Source: Watersipora subatra (taxonomy: Eukaryota; Bryozoa; Gymnolaemata; Cheilostomatida; Watersiporidae). Taken from it: DNA of 64,000 nt. Of the stretch, positions 12,101-24,100 are shown in pieces. Each line of letters starts with the position of its first letter. Position 1 is the first letter of the stretch. A model generated the notes under the pieces. That model saw only the letters and a program-made list of their open reading frames with translations. It was not told the origin of the DNA and searched no databases. The DNA is taken from the NCBI RefSeq assembly GCF_963576615.1, contig NC_088712.1, positions 53,735,114-53,799,113 on the forward strand, in the 5' to 3' direction. A program made the position numbers and the translations under genes.

Positions 12101-15100
12101 GATTTCGATAGGAGCAACAACAACAACAAAAGAATTAATTATTATTAATGTAACCGAGTCATTATTACTACCATCTTGTGGACAATTTTTTACCGATCAC
12201 TGATGGATTCATAAAAATCAAAGAATGTTCAAGTGGCGCTCAAATAGAGGTTTTACGGTATGTGTAACTTTTTATTAGGAATGATAATCATCAACAAAAG
12301 GGTGTTTTGCATTTTTCTTGGAAAAAACTTGAAAACAAAAATAAAAAAAATAAGTTTTTTGTGGACCACAGTCTAATCCTTCAGCATGCTTGTACATGAG
12401 TAATGAGAGGGCGTGACCACCTCGAATTCTTGCAACAGACTTGAGGTCAACTATTAATTGGCTAACACAATAATTGAGCAGTGCCATTCACTATGTTTCC
12501 ATGATGCGCAGTGCTTCGGAGTTTCGCCCTCTTCGAATCATGGAAACGGCGTCTTCGCACTGAAATCACTGCGCACTGATCAGTGCGAAGCCAGTGCAAA
12601 TTCGCAGCAAGGAAACAGCAATTGCGCAGTGGCTGCGCATAGCTCTCATGCCGTGGAGAGGGATTCTTCGAGGGCCATAAACTAGTACAAATGTTATAAC
12701 GCTAATCTTGTTTTTTTCTATTCTTCCGATCTTCTTTCACCTAAATTTAATTATGGTCTGCACCCACGAAGATGATGAGGTGATTACTTTCCTAGACTTT
12801 GTTATCGATGCCAACACTTTTCGAAAAATAGTCCTAAATTAATGTTTAAATAATATATTACTTAAAAATACTTATTAAAAATATATTACTTTGTAAAAAT
12901 TGTGTTAAGGTTTGTAAAACCTTGTGAATGTGTATTGTAAATAAGAGTATAATGATGACAGAAGCATAAAAAGACTGTTTCTGGCATTCGGTATCCATGA
13001 TCGATTCAATTTCTCCATCAGGCGATTTGATTTATACAATTTTTCTTCTCTGGCTATTTGCTGAAAACCACTGCGCAGCATGGAAACGTACAATCCCCTT
13101 GACTTCGGAGGGGGCTTCATCGCAGTACTGCGCACCATGGAAACATAGTGTATGAATTATTATTTCTGTGTAGAACTTTATCTAATGTTAGTAACGGGGT
13201 GCAAAATCTTCTGCAAATATAATAATGGGAGCATCTTTTAGAATTCATTGCTAAGGAATATAAGTAAACTATGTACTGTGTTTTTCTATTGTCAGCTATA
13301 TTGCATTGTTATTTTAGTAATTTTAAAATTAGTGGAGTTTATTATTGGTTGAATGAAAGATTTTTGATCAAACTTGTTTTGAAAATTATAACGACATGGA
13401 CAAAATTTCATGTTTGTATGTGATAGAAGTATGAAAACGGCCTTTTTTAAAAGAACTTTCTAAATATATAAAACATATTGTATTAGCAATAGTAAATATT
13501 TATGGTCTGCGGTGTTGATTTGAAGACGTGTGGAAGAATTTGACTTCATGTTAATTAAAGTGTAAAAAAATTGCTACTGCATTTAGTTTGTAAGATTCTC
13601 CTTGAAGGGTATGCCTCTCAAGATTGGCATAGCCGGTGGTGTTTTCTCTTCCATAACCTATCACAGTGTGTATCTGTTAGCTCATCTTCTCAATATGCTG
13701 GTTTTTGGAGTTTGGTCACCTTGTGTTGTTAGCCCTCGCTTTTAGCAAGCATTCAACTTTTCAAAGGCCACAATAGTGTCACGCACACTAGCCTGCACAT
13801 TCTATTTATACAGCTATAGAAGAAGAGAGGAAGTCTTGTCGGGACATGACCTGCCATCAAAATGCGTACTGTGAGCAAAGAGGAGACCAAGTATTCTGTA
13901 TCTGTAATGTTGGCTTTAGAGGTGATGGTACCAACTGTGAACCGATTGGTAAGGAGTCAAGGCTGTTATGCATCCCCTTGTAGCACCGTAGCTATACAGG
14001 CTGAGGTTTATTGACTGGTTGGGCGCCAGCCGCTCATGTCTTGTTGGCTAATTATCTTGCTCTCGGAATGCAAATTATCGCCGTTTAAAAAGTAGCAGTA
14101 AACAATAAGTGTAATATGGTAATAATTCTTATAGTAAGTAGAGAAGGATCATTGCTAATAGTCTTCATATATCATATCAAGATATAAATCTCAACCTGAT
14201 CCGGTCATCAGGTTGTGAATCTCAGGGTTGAGATCTACAGCCTGATGACTGCGCAAGCGTGCAGCTGACTGGGATAAGTACACTATCTAGTTCTCTACTA
14301 ATTTGTACTGCTCTATTCTATGTTGAATACTGTGGTTTTAGTTCTGCTTATGGTAAATTTCAATATATATATATTGCATTACTGTTGCCTGCAGAGTGAG
14401 GTCTAGGCATACAGTCTACCACTGAATGCTTGTAAAACAGCGTGGTCTTAAAGATAAGCTTACACAAAATTTTACTAGATTTTATCAGAAAGTATCAGTA
14501 TTTTTCTATTATTTGTGATTGTTTTTGATTTGTGAGGTGATCTGTCTTTTTCAAGATTAAAATCGACAAATTTATTGCAGTCAAACCGCTCCGATCAAGG
14601 GAAAGTGCGGTTATGGCTTCTGTAGTTGCAAAGAGACCAACAGAATAGAGACTCGTAACACTGCAACTTTCAATATCAACTTGCAATATCCGATATCAGC
14701 TTTAGCAACAATAGCAACTGGTGTTGTCATTAGCCACAATAGCAACTAGTGATGTCATCAGCAACAGTAGCAACTAGTGATGTCATTAGCAACAATAGCA
14801 ACTAGTGATGTCATTAGCAACAATAGCAACTAGTGATGTCATTAGCAACAATAGCAACTAGTGATGTCATTTCTCACGTATTTTTCTTCTGAGCATTTTA
14901 ACCGCAATCAAGTTTTGCCGATTTTAATCTTGAAACAACTTGGCAGTCAGATCTTCTCAAACATAAAAAATCACAAATGATATAAAAATACTGATACTTT
15001 CTGGTAAAATCTACTACAACTTTGTGTAAGTTCATCTTTAATGACAAGTATTCAAGTTTTCTTTCGTCTTCCATCCCCTGTACCATTTTAAAATAATAAA

Positions 15101-18100
15101 ATGAAGTTATGAAGTGGTGTTTAATGTTGCTCAAGAACTGCATACATTTATAAAAAACATTCTGAGAAACTTTAGACTTTATATGTAAGCAGTTACCATA
15201 TATTCCCTCATATATGGTAACTATGCGAGGATGACAAGTATCACATGATGACAATTAATGACAAGTATTCAAATTGTTATTCAGAAGCTAATTCGATTAC
15301 CCTCGACTAACGATCCATTTTGTATTTAGTGAACACTCTATCAAACACTACTTTTCCAAAGCCCTTTTTATGTATCTATTTATATATATCATAAGGTATT
15401 GAAGAAAACGTCACCACGCTAGGTCAACCTAGCTACTTTGATGCCCTTAAATATCGGTGTGTGTGCAGCTTTCTAGATGAACCGGTTAAGGGCCAAGTCA
15501 TCAGGTTTCGGACTTGTCTCCTCACACATTTCTTCTATTTACACGCGAGCCTACCTTGCATTAGACAATAGTTTCATACACCTCTTGTTTCTGAGTAACA
15601 GGTATCATAGTAGGAATACACCGTATATCCCCTCATATAAGCCGACCCTATAAATTTTAACGCACCGTACGTATCTATCAGAGCGAAAGGTTGCAGAAAT
15701 GGAGCAACTTTTGCTGACTCAGTACAAAACATTTCTGATTGGTAAGTACTCGTATAATTAGCGTATCCTGTCTCCGCTTAATCAAAAAGAAACAAACTTC
15801 TGTTTGCGTTGGTCCAATGGAAAACATGTTTGCATCACTATCAAAAGCACATTTTTATAGCTACTGTGATGGCTGTAGCACAGAGATTATCGTAGCACAC
15901 GGACATTATCGGCTAAATTTTAAAACATAGACTTTCTTTTAGTGATCTTAGGCAGCAGTAGCTATCACCTATGCATATCTATATTTAGCCACTTACATCA
16001 TTTTCCTTTTATATTGAATATATATTGAATGTCTTACCACAACCTATAGCCATCACGAGTTTGACCAGGCTATCTTATGTAACCCTTGTTGTTGTCGTAG
16101 GCCAACCATATTAAAAGCTGGAACTTTTTCACTGATGGTAGAGTAGTCTTTGGCTGCGACTGTGTCTGTTATATGTAAATATACACTAAAGCACTCTACT
16201 CTCATGCGTTATTAATTCTGAGCCTGAAAAAGGGGAATTAGCTAGTGCGCAGATCAAGCAGCGTCTTTTACACTATTTGTTTTACCTGATGATCAGAAGC
16301 TTTACAGTAGGTTTCACAAATTGTAGATCAATGCACTTCTATGATTATATCTTGGGCAATAGTAGTAGTGGCAGTGAGTATTTACTTTTAGCAGTAATAA
16401 TAATGTCATAAGCTATGTTTATAGTAGTAACTCATCTGACTCGGAAAATGTCTAACTTGTCAACCACGATAGTATGAAGAGGATAAAAAAGTGTCAAAAC
16501 TGATTTTGCAACACATTGGTGGCCTTTTTATAGCATCAGATGATGTACAATTTTATGCTAATTGATTAACAAAGTTGAGTTAATAAAGGCTCAGTTGTAG
16601 TTGTTAAAATTAAGTTAGCATAATGTAATTTCGTTTGCTTTCAATCAGAGCAGCACGCGTGTAAGTCAGACCTTCAATTTTTGTAACAAATTTTTGCGCT
16701 CTATAATCAGCTTATATGCGGGGATATACGGTAGATAATTTTTAAAGCTAAGTTCTAGGTTGTGTCTTGGAGCAACTATTTTTATATATACGCTGTAATG
16801 TGTTTACATACAAAACATGAGTTGCAACTCCTTAACCAATATTGTAGTTGGGTACACGTACCATTGAAGCAAATGTATGATATAGCACTATGTAAGAGAC
16901 TTAATGTGAAACTTAGTTATGTAAAAAAAATTAAAAGAGTAACAATTATTAAAATTCTGATCAAGAGTTGGCAGTATGTAAGTTCAGAGGTTAATGTATT
17001 ATATTTTTATGTATTCTAGTTCATTTTCGCCAGCTTCTCTGTTATGTTGCAAAAGTTCATTTGTTTAGGTGCTTGTTTTAAAGTAGAGTAAGACTGTAGA
17101 TCGGTGGGTGAAGAAGAATAACATTAGTTTTTATTTGTGCAGTCGTAACATGCAATGAGGCAGATATATGCGATGAAAATGCCGATTGTGTGTACAATGG
17201 TGAGACGAGAAGCTATGAGTGCCAGTGCAAGGACGGGTTCTCCGGTGATGGAGAAAATTGCGACATACCAATCGATGGTGAGTCACTAGGAGGCTATCAA
17301 ACACCAAAATATAGTTCCTTTATTGGCAAATGATAAGTGGTGTATGTGTGGAGTTGTGTGCCCAAATGACAATCTGATGCATGTGATGGTCATTGAAGTT
17401 TTTCCTCCAATTGACTTTTAGAGTAGTTTTTTTTTCATTCCATAACAATTATGCTTCGTAGAATAGAAATGATGCTTTGTAGAACAAGCAACTGAGCAAT
17501 TCGATTCTATTTTTAATTTTAGTATTCTAGCGCAAAGTAAATGTGCTGGGCAATTCCTAGATTTCAAAGTATTTGTTTTTTTGATCTATTTTTTGACAGC
17601 ATTAAAAGGTAATGTCTCTTTTTTCTTGCATTCTGCAGTGTCTGGCGTTCGATTGTGAATGTTTGCTGTTGTTATAGATATGTTAAGCATTGATTATCTA
17701 TGCGGATGATATATGATTGATTTTACTTGGGTTGATTACAGCTAGCTGCGCTTACTGCGCATTCCACGCTGAGTGTGTCTACGACATCGAGAGACTGTTC
17801 TATAAATGTGTCTGTAAGGCTGGCTTTACTGGTGATGGAAGGAGTTGTCAGCTTATTGACTTCAGGGAGGCTCAGTCCACCACCCCCACTCCACAGACCA
17901 CTCTCAGTCGAGGTATGCTATGGTTACAACTAATAAATGATCATATTTATTATTGACGCCTATGTGTGGGTAGACCTACTCAATCTTTAAATAGACCATC
18001 TAGTAGTCAATATATGAAGGCACTAGACATGTGTACTGAGGCACTCATATACAGTAGACGTTACTATAACGTAAATAATCCTTGCCAGGAACGTGTACTT

Positions 18101-21100
18101 TGTAGGGATTTACGTTATAAGAACATTAAAATACATGTAAATTGACTAATCCGTTCCAAGATCTTTCCAGACTCACCCCTTTGATCATGCAAAAGAAAAA
18201 ACTTCACTTAACTCTTTAAATTTGTAGCGCTATTACTATATGTTTACTTTCTTCTTAATATTTTTTTCAATCATTTTACACTCCACTAATTATCTTTTAG
18301 GTTTTCAGTGTAGACTTCTCTTTTTATGTGCTTTCGCACCTGCTTTTAGTTACGATATATTACTAATATATATATTAGTATGTATAATATGTAAATAGTG
18401 GTATGATATAATAAATACATGTTATACTAACCGAATTTCCAGTGTTGCACGGGTATTAAAAACAGCTTATAAATAGTGACAGGTAATGTAGTTGCTTGCC
18501 ATTAATTAGCCTGGCACATTGCCTAGGCAATGGCTAATTTGAGTAAGTCAGTTAACTTGCTAATACCAGCCGTGAGAGCAAGCTTTAGTGATGTTATTTT
18601 AACCCAGATAAAGACCCATATCTCCCAATTAACTCCTTCAGCACCCGACTAATTTCTAGGCGATCAGTCTCAAATACCGCTCATTTTTCAGAAAGTTGCC
18701 ATAATTCAAATTACTACTGCAAGAAACAGACTTGAGATGTTTACTCATTCAAGTTGCACAGGAACCAGCCAAGTTCACTTTTTCAAATGATATTACATTT
18801 ATATAAATAACTCATAACTCTTTCATGTATATCTGTGTCTCAAAGAAGGTAGTTCAGAAAATTTCTCATTTTGAAAAAATTGTCATTTGCTGAAACCAAG
18901 TTAGACTTGCACCATAAAAATTGCAAAATATAGTTTCACTAAAATTACTCATTTATTACATACAATACACAGTTATAAATATTATTTATACAAATACAGT
19001 TAGTCATGAACATGAAAATTATGAAACTCTAATTTCGAACTTTTCTTCGCCAGTATCATCCTTCAAGCAAGAACATAGCTGATCTACATGCCAATATAAC
19101 TCAAATAAACTGTCAGAAATATGTTTCAAATATTAACAATATGTTCAATAACTCTGTTCTTGACTTTTCAGACTTTATATACATGTATTGCTCTAAGAAT
19201 CAATATGATGCTATTTGAGTGAATGATAACCTTAGGCTGACTACGGCCAATAGCCTAAAAAGTGTATTTTTATTCGAGCATAACTATTCAAATTGGCAAA
19301 ATTAAATGTTAATAAAAACTTTCAAACATTAAAAATAATGATTTGGTTTATGCAGTCTTTCACTGTCTTACCCCTTCTGAATCTGCTTTTTTATCGCTAA
19401 CGATAAAGTTTTAAGTTGCCATGATGGTTTCCGGTTTAGGTAAATGTCGATGTGAGTGTACTATTTTGGCTATAATTTTTGCCAGAGACATCATTGAGGC
19501 GTATTTCAACGTTTGTCTGATTGGCCAACAATTTTTCTGTCTAACCAATGATATACAGCTCCCACAAAGATAGGCGACGGGCATCATTTGGACGGGTCTT
19601 AATGATCGAGCTCTGTTGGGATGAACCCGAACACGACACCCGAACAAACAAATATGCTGAATAAAGCCCCTTGTTAATTTACAAGCATGAACAATAGTGG
19701 TTATTTTACTGATCTGTTGGTTTCATTTTGTTATCAAATCAATATAGTTACTCAATATTGTCACCGTTATGATTAGTCCATTTGCCATTCGCAAGCATTC
19801 ACGATATTAATATTCGCAATCGTAAAATAGCTCAAATTTGGTTTTATATTTAGATTTTGAGTATGAAAACTACACTCCACAGCTTTGCCTGCTGTCCTAT
19901 CTTATTGGCCAGGTAAAACAATGTGACAACGATGAAAGACTGTCATTTTATATTAGGGGTGGCAAAATATTAATCAAAAACTAGAAAAAAAAGGCTGTTG
20001 TTCGGGTGATTTTGGGTAAATTATATTTAACTTTAAGCATATACTACGATACCTACCCATTTCAAAATTAGTAAAAATAGATAATTTGAAATGTTTTATT
20101 TTCCATGGATTCATTTTTTTTAGTTAGGTGTTACCCCTACATTGTATAAATTCAAGGTTTGCTATTGTGAATTGCGGGGCCTAATGACTGAATGAGCTAA
20201 TGACACGATAACAGCGAGTCATCTTTTCCAAAACCTAACAAGGCAACGCGACCGCCCCACGAGAATTGTGTTAGCTCCGAAACCCAGGCTTACACAATCC
20301 TAACAGAGCACGATCATCAAACCCCACCCATATGATAGCCGTCGCCTATCCTTGGGGGGCTGTATATAATTGGTCTAACTAATCAAAGATTTTCTTTTAT
20401 GATTTAAAAATAACGATACAATGAGTTGGTAAATTTCAGAGACGAGATAACTCGCGTTGGGTGCATAGCAAAGTTATAAATACGCGAGTTAACTCGCCTC
20501 GGGTGCGAATGAGTTAGTCTGTTACATCTCACGTAGCTTAATTGGTTAGTTTATCGCCTGGTGAACGTGAGGTTCTGAGATCAAATCTTCTGCGATGCGG
20601 ATTTATCATTGCTAGATACTAATAGCTGTAGCTGGACAGACCGAACGACAGATGACAAACTTTGTGATTTAAATAGATATATGTACTGTACTCTCCTCCA
20701 AGCGGCAATAAATAAAACGATGTTTTATTTATTACTATTACTATTTAGCCAACTATTACTCTTGTTGTTTCAAAATTGAAGTTGAGCACTTGCAACTACT
20801 TGACACTCTACGATATACGGAATTTCCTACGTAATACAAAGCAACCGCTTAAATTTATTACGTTAAATGGAATTTACATAAAAATATGTCTACGTTATCA
20901 TAGTGTTTACGTTATAGAAATGTCTACTGTATTTAGTAGAGTCAAAGTTTGAGTTTATATGTATCTTTCCTTGTTCCTTTGTTTACATGTATCTGTATAT
21001 ATATATACAGTCAAACATGGATAACTCGAACTTCAAGGGACCGAGCAAAAGTGTTCGAATTATCAGAGCATTCAAGTTATCAGAGCACTGTCACAAGTCC

Positions 21101-24100
21101 ATATATTTACTTATTTATTAGTAGATACATGCACATATACAAACTATAATATAAATCATAAGCACAAATGGCTTGTTTCAAGTTAAATGCTTCTAATGTA
21201 AAGTTTAAAACGTTTTCATGAAAAAGTATAGAGATGCAATTTTTGTTTTGTATGTGCGTGGCGAAAATTCTTGCGCGCGTGACCCGGCTAGCCCGTGCTA
21301 TTCATCGTATCGCAGTATAAATCAAATTTCACCAAACTTTTAAAAAAGTCGTTGACAAAAATATTTTGCCGATGGTGGTAATAACGACGCTTATGAATTA
21401 CGAAAAGATGAAGTTTACCTCTATGGCTTTGAATAAAGTGATTTTCTAAAGCGAAAACAACCGTTTCGGTAGCTGTTGGGCAAAAAAACAGTTCGAATTA
21501 ACAGTGTTGAATTCGAGTTATCTATAGCAATTTATCATTACGTGGGAACGGACCAAAGGAAATGTTCGAATTAACCATGTGTTCGAGCTATCCGTGGACG
21601 AGTTATCCACGTTTGACTGTATATATATATATATATATATAGATTTCTGGCTCCATATTAAAATAATTTAATAATATATGTTTTTGTTATGCAGAACAAC
21701 AAAACAACTGCTACTACAACAGAGATCTCTGCGGTGAAAATTCTTACTGCGTTCAGAACAACCAAGAATATAGATGCGTTTGTAACCCTGGATACCTTTG
21801 TAAGTTTTGCAAACTTTTTTCCATAGTACTAACAACTGCAATAGTCGTCCAGTTGTTGTAGTTAGTACTAACAGTTGTTAGTGATAGTCTAGTGTTGTCC
21901 AGTTGTGATAGTACTGACAGTTGTTAGTGATAGACTACAGTGTTGCTCAGTGCTAATAGCTGTAGGTGATAGTATCACTAGTTTCGCTGCTGTTTGCCTA
22001 TCATTATTTATCTGTAATTAAATTGTTGTTTATTTAATTGTTGATTATAGTTTCTAGGGAAATCTAGCATCTTTTACTTTTAAAGGTATAAACACACTAG
22101 GCGATATTTAGAGCGATATCGCGCTGCGTGGCGCTAATCTGCGCTAGAATTCACCCAGCGTGCTCATCCAGAGCGATAACGCTAGACTTTCTCTGCACAA
22201 CTTTATCGCTAGCGAGATGCATTTCGATTGGTTGGATTTTACCAGAATGCAATTTTATGGCGGGTAATTATTTCTTATCGATGTTCACCAACGTACAGTA
22301 GCGACAATTTGCTATTTTGTTAATATTGAAACATCTTCAGAACGAGCACTGAATTGTTCATAAATTTAATAATAGCACTCCCAGTCATGTGCACCATAAC
22401 AAACAAAAATTACAAAAAATCCAAGTTGAAAACCAACATTTGGAGTCAATCGTTGCGCAGGTTGACCATCTTGAGAACGGTAAATATTTAATACATTAGG
22501 CCTAAATATAAAAAACCACTACAAAATAAGATATGTATAAAAATAGTGAAAAATATTACAGTGAAAAATGCAATAATCGTTTTTCTTATGTCTCCTTGTA
22601 GTGTAGGCAGTGTACAATCCGTGAAAGTGAGATAGGTTTAATAACAAATGCGTAAGTTGTTTACGTTGTCGCTTAGACGGCGCCATATTGACTGACCTAA
22701 ATTTATTAACTCCGAAGAAACTAATGATACGGAATTTTATTGGCAGTTTGTGGGCGTGCCCATTATATCGCTTGCTAGTGAATCGCTCAAGTGTGTTTAT
22801 GCACACGCTAGCGATATCTCCGCCCTCCTCATGACGCTCGCGATAAAATCGCCTAGTGTGTTTACACCTTGAAATATTTCTAGTATGTAAACTCTAACCA
22901 ATTTGATGTCCTTTGGATATGGTTGATATGAACTTCCCTCGGTTTCTCAACGCTTTCTTGTAATGTAATGAAGCTTTGAACTATCCAACAGATTTCTAGT
23001 AACTCATCGGGAAGGAAATGGATTGTCAAAATGATGATCATAAGATAAATGCTTTCCTATTTTGGAGTGAAGCCCGAGAGCTTCATGAGAAGGCGGTTTA
23101 ACTTTTTTTTTTCGTTCAATAGATTCAGCTTCTGTCTGTGTGGAGGCTGCTTGCCAGAGCCACAGTGAGTGCGGGGATAATGCTCACTGCCAGTTGTCTA
23201 TCAGAGACAACAAGTTCCAGTGCAAGTGCAATGATGGCTTCCAAGGTGACGGGCGGCTCTGTACCACTACTGGTATGTACCCCTGTGTCTCCTCGTCTTC
23301 TTCTATAGCTAACCCTCTGTTGTATGCTCTGTACCACTACTGGTATGTACCCTCTGTGTCTTCTCGTCTTCTTCTATAGCTAACCCTCTGTTGCATGCTC
23401 TGTACCACTACTGGCATGTACCCCTGTGTCTCCTCGTCTTCTTCTATAGCTAACCCTCTGTTGCATGCTCTGTACCACCACTGGTATGTACCCCTGTGTC
23501 TCCTCGTCTTCTTCTATAGCTAATCTGTTGTATGCTCTGTACCACCACTGGTATGTACCCTTGTGTCTCCTAGTTTTCTTCTATAGCTAACTCTCTGTTG
23601 TATGCTCTGTACCACCACTGGTATGTACCCCTGTGTCTCCTTATCTTCTTCTATAGCTAACTCTCTGTTGTATGCTCTGTACCACCACTGGTATGTACCC
23701 CTGTGTCTCCTTATCTTCTTCTATAGCTAATCTTCTGTTGTATGAGTAGTTGGTGTACCTTCTGAACCACTCACCGCTAAAAGTATCTACATGACCTGAT
23801 GACTAGCAGAGACAAGTTCTAACAAGCATGAACAAGCGCTAACAAGCATCATGTCAGCTAGATGACATTTTTATTGGTTTATTAATCATAAATTATTGCT
23901 CTATATTGATATTAATGCCTAACCATTGCAAGAATTCTGATAGAAACATATCAAAGTTAGTTGATTGCAATGCGATTTTGGGGAAATGTGGTGTATACTA
24001 AATCTCCTGCATTTGTTGTTTCTTTATTTCCTACTGAGGAAATTGTCTTCTGTACTCATTGCCGGCCATGTATAATTATATATGCATGCTGGGTAATGGT

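Larger units (their letters stand above)
18052..20929. mobile_element. TIR element (CAGTAGACGTTACTATAACG ends) with two nested insertions
   Basis: Left end CAGTAGACGTTACTATAACG; the right end is its inverse, TTATAGAAATGTCTACTG. TA duplications lie at 18050-18051 and 20930-20931. Inside it sits a family-A SINE, and inside that a 1.9-kb TTAA-type element, giving three levels. Removing both inserts leaves an element of about 0.6 kb. A related copy lies at about 56755-57640. Confidence 0.68.

Noticed and set aside
12458..12685. 75-codon ORF at the left end of the CACTATG element
   Set aside because: Falls on the terminal repeat and GCGCAGTG palindromes; no protein similarity.
19411..19647. 78-codon minus-strand ORF within the TTAA-type element
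   Set aside because: Considered as a piggyBac transposase fragment, but I could not match any conserved block.
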